A stretch of 64,000 nt of DNA from contig JAPXLV010000004.1 in the NCBI GenBank assembly GCA_033809355.1, positions 8,996 through 72,995 of the forward strand, in the 5' to 3' direction. Made by a program: the position numbers and the translations under genes. How positions within the stretch are numbered: the stretch's first letter is position 1; the number at the start of each line of letters is the position of its first letter. This stretch comes from T3Sed10-213 sp012519365. GTDB taxonomy: Bacteria > Planctomycetota > Phycisphaerae > Sedimentisphaerales > Anaerohalosphaeraceae. Below, one piece after another: positions 8,533 to 17,357 of this stretch. Under the pieces are notes generated by a model. That model saw nothing but the letters and a program-made list of their open reading frames with translations, did not search any database and was not told the DNA's origin.

Positions 8533-8571
8533 CCCGACAGACCCCCCCCTTCTCTTGGAAATGAGGCAACT

Positions 8572-9468
8572 ATGACACGATTGACACTGAATGAACGGAT
8601 TGGACAAGGCGTCTTTTTTCTGGACGGCGCAATGGGTACACAATTGTTCGCCGCCGGCGCCCAACCGGGCAGCTGCAATGAACTGCTGAATCTTGAATCC
8701 CCGGCGATTGTCGCGGCTGTTCATCGCGCTTATCTTGAGGCCGGCAGCGATGCGGTGATTACCAACACCTTCGGCGGCAACACCCTCACGCTGCGCCGCC
8801 ACGGACTGGAAAACAAAACCGTCGCAATCAATCGAGCGGGAGCCAAAATTGCCCGTCAGGCCGCCGGCCCCGAACGCTGGGTCTTGGGCGACATCGGGCC
8901 GTGCGGTGATTTTTTAGAACCATTGGGATCGGTTAAAGAAGTGCAGTTGGCCGCGGCGTTTGCCGCGCAGGCTGAAGGACTGGCCGAAGGCGGTGTCGAT
9001 GGCTTTATCATTGAGACCATGACCGCATTGGAAGAGATTCTGGTGGCAATCGCTGCGGTGCGAAGTATTACCGATGAACTGCCGATTTTCGCATCGTTGG
9101 CCTATGACCCCGCCGGCCGGGAAGCGCGAACGATGATGGGCATATCCCCGCAAGATGCGGTTAATCGACTGGCCGATGCGGGCATTACCGCCATCGGCTT
9201 TAACTGCGGCACGCTCGATATGCCCGGCTATGTCAAACTGGCCCGAACATACGCCCAGGCCGTCGAGCAAACGGGATTGCTGCTGCTGGCCGAACCCAAC
9301 GCCGGACGGCCGGAACTGGAAGGCGACAAAGCGGTGTACAAACTCACACCGGATGATTTTGCCGAAACAATGGCCGAGATCGCCGAAATCGGCGTAAGAC
9401 TGTTGGGCGGCTGCTGCGGCACAACGCCGGAGCATATCGCCGTTGCGGTCCGTAAAATCAAACCCTAA
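8572..9468 (+). CDS. Homocysteine S-methyltransferase domain protein
   Basis: 298 residues that correspond to the N-terminal homocysteine-binding barrel of cobalamin-dependent methionine synthase, here standing alone. The zinc ligands are visible: Cys212 in GFNCGT and Cys281-Cys282 in LLGGCCGTTP. DGAMGTQL opens the barrel. It would transfer a methyl group to homocysteine from a methyl donor or from a partner corrinoid protein; no folate- or cobalamin-binding domain is encoded nearby. GAGG lies 6 nt before ATG 8572. cysS follows 34 bp later, linking two sulfur amino-acid functions. Confidence 0.88.
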   Translation: MTRLTLNERIGQGVFFLDGAMGTQLFAAGAQPGSCNELLNLESPAIVAAVHRAYLEAGSDAVITNTFGGNTLTLRRHGLENKTVAINRAGAKIARQAAGPERWVLGDIGPCGDFLEPLGSVKEVQLAAAFAAQAEGLAEGGVDGFIIETMTALEEILVAIAAVRSITDELPIFASLAYDPAGREARTMMGISPQDAVNRLADAGITAIGFNCGTLDMPGYVKLARTYAQAVEQTGLLLLAEPNAGRPELEGDKAVYKLTPDDFAETMAEIAEIGVRLLGGCCGTTPEHIAVAVRKIKP

Positions 9469-9502
9469 CCACAGACCTTCTTTATGGGCACTTGAGACGA
9501 CA

Positions 9503-10987
9503 ATGGGATTTCGACTGTATAACACACTGACGCGAAAAACAGAAGACTTCGAACCGGTCGAACCGGGGCAGGTAAGGATGTATGTCTGCGGCCCGACGGT
9601 GTATGGACACGCGCATCTGGGACATGCCAAAAGTTACGTCAGTTTTGACGTGCTGCTGCGGTATTTGCGCTATCTGGGATATGCGGTCACCTATGTGCAA
9701 AACATCACCGACGTAGGGCATTTGACCGATGACGCCGACGAGGGCGAAGATAAACTGGCCAGGCAAGCCCGCAAAGAGCATCGCCACCCCATGGCCATTG
9801 CCGAATATTATACACGCAGCTATTTTGAAGATATGGACGCGATGCAGGTGCTTCGCCCGGATATCAGCCCGCGAGCAACCGGCCATATCCCCGAGCAAAT
9901 CGAACTGATACAGATATTGCTCGACAAAGGCTATGCGTACGAGGTCAACGGGTCGGTATATTTTGAAGTCTGTAAATTCCCCGACTACGGCAAGTTGAGC
10001 GGACGTAACATCGACCAGATGCAGGCCGGTGCCCGCGTCGAGGTCAGTAGCGAAAAACGCCACCCGGCAGATTTTGCGCTGTGGAAAAAGGCCGAGCCGA
10101 ACCATATTATGCAGTGGCCCAGCCCATGGGGACGAGGGTATCCGGGCTGGCATCTGGAGTGCTCGGCGATGAGCATGAAGTACCTGGGCAAGACGATCGA
10201 CATTCACGGCGGCGGCATCGAAAATCAGTTTCCGCACCACGAATGCGAAATCGCCCAGTCCGAGGCCGCCAACGACTGCCCGTTTGTCAAATACTGGGTC
10301 CATCACAATATGGTGACTGTCGATGGACAGAAGATGGGCAAAAGCCTGGGGAATTTTATTACGCTCAAGCAGATTTTCAAAGAAGGACATCCGCGGCTAA
10401 GCCGCACCTACGACCCGATGGCCGTGCGGCAGCTCATCCTGCAAAGCCACTACCGCAGCCCGATTGACTTTTCTGACGCGGCCCTGACGGCAGCCCAAAG
10501 CGGCTATGACAAAATCACCGATGCCGTCCTTAAGGTCCGCAAACGCCTGACATCGGCACCGGACGGCGCCGCGGACACAAAGATTCTTGAAGCCCTGGCC
10601 ACATTGAAAGACAAGTTCGAGGCCGCAATGAATGACGACCTGAACACCGCCGTGGCACTGTCGGTTCTGTTTGAAATGGTCAGGCGGGTCAACGCCCTGC
10701 CGGATGACGGGGTAACAAAAGCAACCCTTCAAGCGATGGACACTCAATTTCGCACCCTCGGCGGCGATGTGCTGGGCATTGTCAAGGACGACTATTCCGC
10801 CGTCGGTGGTGCGGACGATGCTCTGCTGGCTCATCTGATCGGCCTATTGATCGAACTCCGTCAGGCCGCCCGCAAAAACAAAGACTTTGCCACCGCCGAC
10901 GCCATCCGCGACAAACTGGCCCGGCTCGGCATCATTCTCGAAGACAAACCCGGCGGCATAACGACGTGGAGACGCGCAAACGGGTAA
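9503..10987 (+). CDS. cysS: Cysteinyl-tRNA synthetase
   Basis: Class I synthetase that charges tRNA-Cys; 494 residues. The HIGH motif is present as HLGH within GPTVYGHAHLGH, and the KMSKS loop as KMGKS in GQKMGKSLGNF. The catalytic zinc ligands are visible: Cys in VRMYVCGPT, Cys in WHLECSAM, and His/Glu in FPHHECEIAQSE. The C-terminal part forms the DALR-like and anticodon-binding helices. ATG 9503 is the natural start by homology (MGFRLYNTLTRK); the frame is open upstream into the previous gene. The Shine-Dalgarno is weak (TTGAGAC). Confidence 0.97.
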   Translation: MGFRLYNTLTRKTEDFEPVEPGQVRMYVCGPTVYGHAHLGHAKSYVSFDVLLRYLRYLGYAVTYVQNITDVGHLTDDADEGEDKLARQARKEHRHPMAIAEYYTRSYFEDMDAMQVLRPDISPRATGHIPEQIELIQILLDKGYAYEVNGSVYFEVCKFPDYGKLSGRNIDQMQAGARVEVSSEKRHPADFALWKKAEPNHIMQWPSPWGRGYPGWHLECSAMSMKYLGKTIDIHGGGIENQFPHHECEIAQSEAANDCPFVKYWVHHNMVTVDGQKMGKSLGNFITLKQIFKEGHPRLSRTYDPMAVRQLILQSHYRSPIDFSDAALTAAQSGYDKITDAVLKVRKRLTSAPDGAADTKILEALATLKDKFEAAMNDDLNTAVALSVLFEMVRRVNALPDDGVTKATLQAMDTQFRTLGGDVLGIVKDDYSAVGGADDALLAHLIGLLIELRQAARKNKDFATADAIRDKLARLGIILEDKPGGITTWRRANG

Positions 10988-11064
10988 CCGCAGAGACGGC
11001 AAAGGTGAAGGTGACGTGTGAAACCTGATATGGAAAGTCTGAAGTTTGAGTTCTGAAATCTGAA

Positions 11065-11562
11065 ATGATTATAGTAGGCATCGATCCCGGTTTACAGGTG
11101 TGCGGTTATGCGGTACTCGAAAAGCTGCTGCTGCGCCAGAGCTTGCTTGAGGCCGGCGTGTTTCGCACAGACAGACAAGCCGCGCTCGAGGACCGGCTCA
11201 ATCAGATTGCCGCAGATATCCAGACAGTGCTGGACACATACAGCCCCGATGTGGTGGCGGTTGAACAATTGTACGCCCATTACAAGCATCCGCGAACCGC
11301 AATCTTGATGGGCCATGCGCGAGGCGTGATTTTGCAGCGGGCCGCACAGACTGGAGCGGTGGTTCGGAATTTCTCGGCCACGCGAATCAAAAAATCCCTT
11401 ACCGGCAACGGCCGAGCATCCAAAGGGCAAATGCAGCGAGCCATCCAAACGGTGCTGAATCTGCCTGCTCCGCCGGAACCGGCGGACGTAGCCGACGCCA
11501 TCGCCGCGGCGCTGTGCTGCGCCAATGAGAAAATTCTTCAGATAGAAAGCAAGGTGGATTGA
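11065..11562 (+). CDS. ruvC: Holliday junction resolvase RuvC
   Basis: 165-residue endonuclease that cuts Holliday junctions. All four acidic active-site residues are in place: Asp7 (GIDPG), Glu67 (AVEQLY), Asp141 and Asp144 (PADVADAIAAAL). The substrate loop HARGVIL and the basic KKSLTGNGRASKGQM segment are also present. It opens the ruvCAB cluster; ruvA begins 72 bp downstream on the same strand. Confidence 0.97.
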   Translation: MIIVGIDPGLQVCGYAVLEKLLLRQSLLEAGVFRTDRQAALEDRLNQIAADIQTVLDTYSPDVVAVEQLYAHYKHPRTAILMGHARGVILQRAAQTGAVVRNFSATRIKKSLTGNGRASKGQMQRAIQTVLNLPAPPEPADVADAIAAALCCANEKILQIESKVD

Positions 11563-11634
11563 CATCGATTGAAAATCTCATCTTATGTTGAAAAATGTCG
11601 TGTGAATTCTGATTTTTCAGTCTAAAATGCTCGT

Positions 11635-12261
11635 ATGATAGCTCAAATTGAAGGAACATTGACGGACTTGAACGAAGACAGCGCCTGGGTGCAGACGGGC
11701 GAGGTCTGTTATGAACTAATGCTGCCCGGCTACGCGGTGGTTCAGCTCAGCGGACAGATCGGCCGGCCGGTTACGCTCTGCACATTCGAATATTACGAAG
11801 GGACATTGGGCGGCGGCAACCTGATCCCTCGGATGGTGGGGTTTCTGAATCGCAGTGAACGGGATTTTTTTGCGATTTATACCACTGTCAAAGGAATGGG
11901 CATCAAAAAAGCCCTCAAATCGTTGGCACTGCCCATCGAGCGGATCGCCTCGGCCATCGAAACCGGTGACGAAAAACTGCTGGCCACCCTGCCGGGCATC
12001 GGCAAAAAAATGGCCCAGATGATCGTGGCTGAACTGGGCGGCAAACTTAAACGCTACGCCCATGAGGCCGTCGAACCGCAAGGGCGAACGGCATTTAGTA
12101 TATTTCAGACCGAAGCCCTCGAAATCCTCATCGCCTGGGGCGAAAAACGCGCCGAGGCCATGGAACTGATCGAATTGACCTGCCGCAAACACCCTGATAT
12201 CAAGACTGCCGAAGAGCTGGTGCCGCTGGTCTATCGCGTCAAACAAGGCATCGAAGCCTGA
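11635..12261 (+). CDS. ruvA: Holliday junction DNA helicase subunit RuvA
   Basis: 208 residues, standard length. It has the N-terminal OB domain (IEGTLTDLNEDSAWVQTGEVCYE), then paired helix-hairpin-helix motifs (VKGMGIKKALKSL and LPGIGKKMAQMIV) that grip the junction, and a C-terminal domain that contacts RuvB (ETLEIL-like, here TEALEILIAWG). RuvA tetramers hold the junction while RuvB drives branch migration. ATG 11635. It is followed by a 263-bp gap before ruvB in which I see no gene. Confidence 0.97.
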   Translation: MIAQIEGTLTDLNEDSAWVQTGEVCYELMLPGYAVVQLSGQIGRPVTLCTFEYYEGTLGGGNLIPRMVGFLNRSERDFFAIYTTVKGMGIKKALKSLALPIERIASAIETGDEKLLATLPGIGKKMAQMIVAELGGKLKRYAHEAVEPQGRTAFSIFQTEALEILIAWGEKRAEAMELIELTCRKHPDIKTAEELVPLVYRVKQGIEA

Positions 12262-12524
12262 TAAGTTGGCACTGAGTGACACAGATTAACAGCGGCTCGC
12301 ACAAATTTTATCAAAAAAATGACCGCAAAATTTCTACCTAAAGAACAGAATAAAAGAATGACAAACCGAGGGAATGGTTGCTGCTATCGGGTCCTTAATG
12401 GAGTGATGGGACCTGGGGGCACATTGAACTATTTTGGGAAAAGCGTTGCTGTCAAACGGAGAATGCCTTAGTTTGGAAAAATCAGTGAAAATCCGTGTTC
12501 AGCCGTGTCTAAAGAAAAAAGATT

Positions 12525-13568
12525 ATGTCGATTGATCGAGTATTGAGCGCAAACAGCGGGGGCGAGAAGGAAGAGGTGTTTAACAACGCCCTTCGCCCCA
12601 AGCGGCTGGTCGAGTGCATCGGCCAGTCTAACATCAAAGAAAAACTGTCGATTGCGATCACCGCCGCCCGACAGCGCGGTGAACCGCTGGAACATATTCT
12701 GTTTTACGGCCCGCCGGGGCTGGGAAAAACCACGCTGGCCAATATCATCGCCAATGAGATGCAGGCCGCGATTCGCGTTACCTCCGGCCCGGCCCTGACT
12801 AAACAGGGCGACGTGATGGGCCTGCTGAGCAACATCAACACCGGCGATGTCCTGTTTATCGACGAGATTCATCGGCTCAGCGCGCCGGTGGAAGAGTTTA
12901 TCTATCCGGCAATGGAGGATTTCAAGGTCGATTATACCGTGGACAGCGGCATGCACGCCAAAACGATAAACTTCCCCCTGAAGCGGTTTACGCTGATTGG
13001 AGCGACGACCCGAGCCGGACTGCTCAGCTCGCCGCTGCGAAGTCGTTTTGGGATGCTGCATCATCTGGATTTTTATACCCTTGACGAGTTAACCGAGATC
13101 ATTCGTCGCTCGGCGGGTCTGCTGGAGTTAGAGTATGAGGACGGCACCCTTGAGATGATCGCCGCCCGCTCCCGCGGCACACCGCGGATTGCCAACCGCC
13201 TGCTCAAACGGGTCCGCGATTATGCCCAAGTCAAAGGCTCCGGCCGTCTGACCGGCGAGATCGTCAACAGCGCCTTGGCGATGGAACGCATCGACCCCTT
13301 GGGGCTGGATGATTTAGATCGGGCGTTTTTGCGGGCCTTGATCGAGGTCTACGACGGCGGTCCGGCCGGCATCGAGGCCATCGCCGCAACGTTGGGCGAA
13401 GAACGCGACACCCTTGAGGATGTGGTCGAGCCGTACCTTTTGCAGATCGGCTTTGTTCGACGCACCAAACGCGGTCGCGAAATCACGCGAGCCGCCTGCG
13501 AACATTTGAATATGAAACTAAAAACGCCGCGAAAAGAATCCGAAGCCGGCTCGCTGTTTGAAGAATAA
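12525..13568 (+). CDS. ruvB: Holliday junction branch-migration ATPase RuvB
   Basis: 347-residue AAA+ motor that works with RuvA. Walker A is GPPGLGKTT at residues 62-70 and Walker B FIDEIH at 111-116; sensor 1 (IGATTRAGLLSSPLRSRFG) supplies the arginine finger, and a winged-helix domain forms the C terminus (GFVRRTKRGREIT). The gap before it (12262-12524) contains a phrase, AAATCCGTGTTCAGCCGTGTC, resembling degenerate intergenic repeats common in planctomycete genomes, and no clear promoter. Both the start and the length agree with the family. Confidence 0.97.
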   Translation: MSIDRVLSANSGGEKEEVFNNALRPKRLVECIGQSNIKEKLSIAITAARQRGEPLEHILFYGPPGLGKTTLANIIANEMQAAIRVTSGPALTKQGDVMGLLSNINTGDVLFIDEIHRLSAPVEEFIYPAMEDFKVDYTVDSGMHAKTINFPLKRFTLIGATTRAGLLSSPLRSRFGMLHHLDFYTLDELTEIIRRSAGLLELEYEDGTLEMIAARSRGTPRIANRLLKRVRDYAQVKGSGRLTGEIVNSALAMERIDPLGLDDLDRAFLRALIEVYDGGPAGIEAIAATLGEERDTLEDVVEPYLLQIGFVRRTKRGREITRAACEHLNMKLKTPRKESEAGSLFEE

Positions 13569-13727
13569 AGATGTGGGGGAACATAATTATTGCTGACCGG
13601 ATCATCGAAATTTTTGGATTCCATTGGCAATATCGCAATAAAATGAGGTATTGAGCCGTCATTTCAATAAAATCGGCCTTAATCCGCCCCATTCCCGGCT
13701 GCACGCCGGCACAAATAAATTAGTTCC

Positions 13728-13756
13728 TTGACTTTGTCGGACCAACGAGAGAAAAT
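13728..13756 (+). promoter_or_regulatory. Possible promoter for the PpiC-type isomerase
   Basis: TTGACT (13728-13733), a 17-bp spacer and a weak GAAAAT (13751-13756), about 60 bp before the gene. The -10 match is poor. Confidence 0.3.
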
Positions 13757-13817
13757 TTGGTGTTTTGTGTATTAATGCCAATTTGGACATAATTTGTTTT
13801 TTAAGAAAGGACAGTGT

Positions 13818-14852
13818 ATGAGTGTATTAACCGCGTTGTTGATCACCTGCCTGACGTTTAGCGGTTTCGCAGTAGCGGCTGATAACCCTAACCCGAAAGC
13901 CACAGTGGTCAAAGTAAACGACAAGGTCATAACTGAAAAAGAAGTGACCGATGAAACCAATAAACGCGTGGCTGCGCAAGCCCAGCGGATGCCTGAGGGT
14001 ATGGAAATCAGCGACTGGATGCGCAATCGAATCCGCACCAGCGTGGTGGATATGATGGTGGATCAGGCGTTGGTTGAGCAGAAATTGGCCGAGAAAAAGA
14101 TTACAATTGACGACGAAAAGGTCAACAAGCAGATTGAAGACATCGCCAAAAGTCAAAATCTCAAGATGGAAGACATTGAGGCCGAGATTGCCCGCTTTGG
14201 GATGACCATGGACGATTTGCGGGGTCAAGTGCGAAGACAATTGCAAATCGACGCGTTGATCGACAGTGAAATGAAAAAGGAGGAGATCACTGAAGAAGAG
14301 ATCAAGACCTTTTATGAAGAAAATCCGCAATACTTCGAAAGCCCCGAACAGGTTCGCGTTGCTCACGTGCTGATTCTGACCCAGGGCAAGAGCGATGAGG
14401 AAAAGGCTGAGGCCAAAAAGAAGATTGAAGAAGTCCTCAAAAAAGCCAAGGCGGGTGAAGATTTTGCAGCCTTGGCCAAGGAATACTCCGAAGACCCCGG
14501 CTCCAAAGATAACGGCGGTGAATATACCTTCCCGCGCGGCCAAATGGTGCCGGAATTTGAAGAAGTTGCTTTTACGCTGAAAGAAGGGCAAATCAGCGAC
14601 ATCGTTGAAACCCAATACGGCTATCATGTGATTAAAAAACTCGAGCATCTTGAGGCCAAAAAGCAGACGCTGGATGAGGTCAAAGACCAAATCAAGGACT
14701 TTCTGACCCGGCAAAAGCGCAATCAGTTTTGGCAGGAATACCTCAAAAAAATGCGAGAAGGCGCCAAGATAGAATTTTCCGAAGCCGAAGAGAAATTGCG
14801 AGAAGAAGGCAATCGCCCCCCCGTTATGCCTCGTCCGGCACCGCAGGGATAA
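13818..14852 (+). CDS. Periplasmic peptidyl-prolyl isomerase, SurA/PpiC type
   Basis: 344 residues with a signal peptide (cleavage likely after FAVA, residue 23 or so). An N-terminal SurA-like helical chaperone region covers about 25-180 and is rich in Lys and Glu. A parvulin rotamase domain follows at about 185-285, with VRVAHVLILT, YSEDPGSKDNGGEYTFPRGQMVPEFE and YGYHVIKKLEH. It would fold exported or outer-membrane proteins. ATG 13818 has AAGAAAGGA upstream at good spacing; an in-frame TTG at 13794 is less likely. A strong terminator directly follows, so it is probably a single-gene unit. Confidence 0.92.
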   Translation: MSVLTALLITCLTFSGFAVAADNPNPKATVVKVNDKVITEKEVTDETNKRVAAQAQRMPEGMEISDWMRNRIRTSVVDMMVDQALVEQKLAEKKITIDDEKVNKQIEDIAKSQNLKMEDIEAEIARFGMTMDDLRGQVRRQLQIDALIDSEMKKEEITEEEIKTFYEENPQYFESPEQVRVAHVLILTQGKSDEEKAEAKKKIEEVLKKAKAGEDFAALAKEYSEDPGSKDNGGEYTFPRGQMVPEFEEVAFTLKEGQISDIVETQYGYHVIKKLEHLEAKKQTLDEVKDQIKDFLTRQKRNQFWQEYLKKMREGAKIEFSEAEEKLREEGNRPPVMPRPAPQG

Positions 14853-14877
14853 ACGGACCTGGTCCTAATCGACGCTG

Positions 14878-14911
14878 CCGTCGGCTGCCTTTACACAGCC
14901 GACGGTTTTTT
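14878..14911 (+). terminator. Rho-independent terminator after the PpiC-type gene
   Basis: A perfect 10-bp stem CCGTCGGCTG / CAGCCGACGG with an 8-nt loop is followed by six T residues, 26 bp past the stop codon at 14852. Confidence 0.95.
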
Positions 14912-14974
14912 ATGCGCGGAGTTTCGAGATAGTGGAGGATAACAGGCAAAATGCGCCCCAATAGCCCGATAATG

Positions 14975-15003
14975 TTGACTTTCAGGGCAGATTGTGGTAT
15001 GTT
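14975..15003 (+). promoter_or_regulatory. Sigma70-type promoter for the secreted cysteine protease
   Basis: TTGACT (14975-14980), a 17-bp spacer and TATGTT (14998-15003). The predicted start lies some 17 bp before the start codon, so the leader would be very short and just contain the AGGAG site. Confidence 0.6.
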
Positions 15004-15027
15004 TAAGCCAGACACCAGGAGATAACC

Positions 15028-17322
15028 ATGCGACATTTAATGCGGGGTATGTGGGCTATTTGGGGTATTGCGGGCCTTGTTCCTTCTTTTCTTGTCGCTC
15101 AGGGCAGGCCGGACATTGAGGCACTGCGTCAGCGTGTTCGTGAGAAGGGCTATACGTTTGAGGTTGGACCGAACCCGGCAACGGCCTACACCCTTGAGGA
15201 ACTTTGCGGCACGACAGTTCCGCCGGATTTTGATCAGCGCATCAAAAAAGCAGCTCCGGCCGAGGCTGGACCGATACCGGTGTCGTTTGACTGGCGGAAA
15301 CTGGAGGGGTGCACGCCGATCAAAAATCAGGGTGGGTGCGGTTCCTGTTGGGCTTTTGCGACAATGGGAATTGTCGAGAGCCAGTATCTGCTGCACGAGG
15401 GGATAGAGCTGGACTTCTCCGAACAATGGCTGGTCAGTTGTACCGATGCGGGAGGATGCAGCGGCGGGTGGTACGGTGCGGCATTGAACTATCTGATCGC
15501 CGAACCTGACTATCTCGGCAAGAGCGGCGCACCGCTTGAGGAGATTTATCCCTATGAGGCTCGGGATGCAGACTGCGTCCTGGCTTCGGATGCCATGCGG
15601 TATTCCATTACCGAATGGAGCGGGATTCAGCAGGACATTGACGCGATGAAACGGGCCATTATGAGCTATGGGCCGATCGCAGTAACGGTTTACAGCAACG
15701 ATTTATTTCAGTGCTATGTGGGGGGCATTTTTAATGCGCACGAAGACGGCGCAACCAATCACGCCGTCGTGCTGGTCGGCTGGGATGATGCCCAGGGAAA
15801 AGAAGGCATTTGGTATCTGCGCAATTCATGGGGAGCCGGCTGGGGCGAAAACGGCTACATGCGGATTGAATACGGACGCAACAATGTCGGATTATCGCCC
15901 TGCTATGCAGTGTTGACGCCCGAAAATGAACCCAACGAATTGCACGTGCCCTCGGCGTTTCCGTCCCTTTCGGCGGCAATGGCAGCGGCGGCCGAGCGCG
16001 ATTCGATCATCCTCGCGCCGGGGGTCTATACCGGCCCGGAGAACACCAATATCCGATTTGCGGGCAAATCGGTTACGATTCGTTCAGTCAATCCGGCGGA
16101 CAAAGACATTGTCGCGGCTACCGTAATTGATTGTCAGGGGTCCAACGAGCAGCCGGGCCGGGCGTTCATTTTTGACGACGGTGAGGGCCCGGACTCAGTG
16201 GTGAACGGTCTGACGATACGCAATGGCTATCCGCTGGACAACGGAGGGGCTATCTATTGTTATTTCAGCAGTCCGACCATCAAAAATTGTGTCTTTGAGA
16301 ATAACGTTGCTGCGGGCTATCGCAAGGCCGGCGGCGCTATTGCCCTGTACAACAGCAACGCGCGGATTTTACGCTGTCGCATCCAACACAATTCGGCCAG
16401 CAGTTTCGGCGGCGGCATCAGTGTTCGCGTCAACAGTGCGCCAAGCATATCGGAATGTGACATTCTCGACAACACCGCCGGTATAGAAGGCGGCGGGCTG
16501 TATGCTTGGGTTGATGCGCGCATCACATTGAAAAACAGCGTAATCGCGGGCAATTATGCCGGTCAGGCCGGCGGCGGATTGTTCTTCTATGAATGTACGC
16601 CTGCAGATGTCAATGTGCCCGCCGGGGCGTGGAACACCGCATTTGCCGACCCTGCTCAGACGAATCCGAACGCGCCGGTGGTTGGTTTTTGCACAATTGC
16701 CGATAACAGCACCGGCGGGCGGGGCGGGGGGCTTTTCGTGATGGATAGTATCGTTCAGCTTCATCACAGCATTGTGTGGAATAATCAGGCTGGCGAACTG
16801 CAAGGCGACCAATTTGGGCTGATTGACGATTGGCTGAATCAGACCACCCTCGAGGTACGCTACTGTACTGTGATGGGACTGGATCAAGGACATTCTGTCG
16901 ATGCCCGATCGGTTCTGAAATGGGGGGCGGGAAATATAAACGCTGACCCGTTGTTTGCCGATTCCGACGGACGGGATTACCATCTCAAAAGCGCCGCGGG
17001 GCGATGGCAGTCTGCGATCAATGACTGGGTCCTGGACGACGGCGGCAATTATGACCCCGATGACGACAAAAACAGCCCGTGTATTGACGCCGGCGACCCG
17101 ATGACAAAGGTGCGCAGTGAGCTGCCCTGTCACGGCGGCCGCATCAATCTGGGCGCCTATGGCAGCACGGAACAGGCCAGCCGAAGCCCGTACGAAAAAT
17201 GCTGTATGCAGTGCCTGCCGGGCGATTTCAACTACGATTGCCTGATCAATCTGGAAGATTTGGCTATTTTTATGGAAAACTGGCTCCGCTGCAATCTGCT
17301 GCCCCGCCACTATTGTATTTGA
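15028..17322 (+). CDS. Secreted papain-like protease with beta-helix and dockerin
   Basis: 764 residues in three parts. A signal peptide (ending near AQG, residue 26) and short prosegment precede a C1A protease domain (about 84-300). Its active residues are visible: Gln101, Cys107 in GGCGSCWAF, His245 in TNHAVVL and Asn266 in RNSWG. Residues 310-690 form a right-handed parallel beta-helix of the kind found in secreted planctomycete proteins (repeated NNxAxGxGGG and short turns). The last 40 residues are a dockerin-like calcium loop unit (GDFNYDCLINLEDLAIFMENWL). It acts outside the cytoplasm, perhaps on surface proteins. AGGAG precedes ATG 15028. Confidence 0.9.
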   Translation: MRHLMRGMWAIWGIAGLVPSFLVAQGRPDIEALRQRVREKGYTFEVGPNPATAYTLEELCGTTVPPDFDQRIKKAAPAEAGPIPVSFDWRKLEGCTPIKNQGGCGSCWAFATMGIVESQYLLHEGIELDFSEQWLVSCTDAGGCSGGWYGAALNYLIAEPDYLGKSGAPLEEIYPYEARDADCVLASDAMRYSITEWSGIQQDIDAMKRAIMSYGPIAVTVYSNDLFQCYVGGIFNAHEDGATNHAVVLVGWDDAQGKEGIWYLRNSWGAGWGENGYMRIEYGRNNVGLSPCYAVLTPENEPNELHVPSAFPSLSAAMAAAAERDSIILAPGVYTGPENTNIRFAGKSVTIRSVNPADKDIVAATVIDCQGSNEQPGRAFIFDDGEGPDSVVNGLTIRNGYPLDNGGAIYCYFSSPTIKNCVFENNVAAGYRKAGGAIALYNSNARILRCRIQHNSASSFGGGISVRVNSAPSISECDILDNTAGIEGGGLYAWVDARITLKNSVIAGNYAGQAGGGLFFYECTPADVNVPAGAWNTAFADPAQTNPNAPVVGFCTIADNSTGGRGGGLFVMDSIVQLHHSIVWNNQAGELQGDQFGLIDDWLNQTTLEVRYCTVMGLDQGHSVDARSVLKWGAGNINADPLFADSDGRDYHLKSAAGRWQSAINDWVLDDGGNYDPDDDKNSPCIDAGDPMTKVRSELPCHGGRINLGAYGSTEQASRSPYEKCCMQCLPGDFNYDCLINLEDLAIFMENWLRCNLLPRHYCI

Positions 17323-17357
17323 AACCCGACAGCGGACAGCAAGACCGGCGACAGGGG

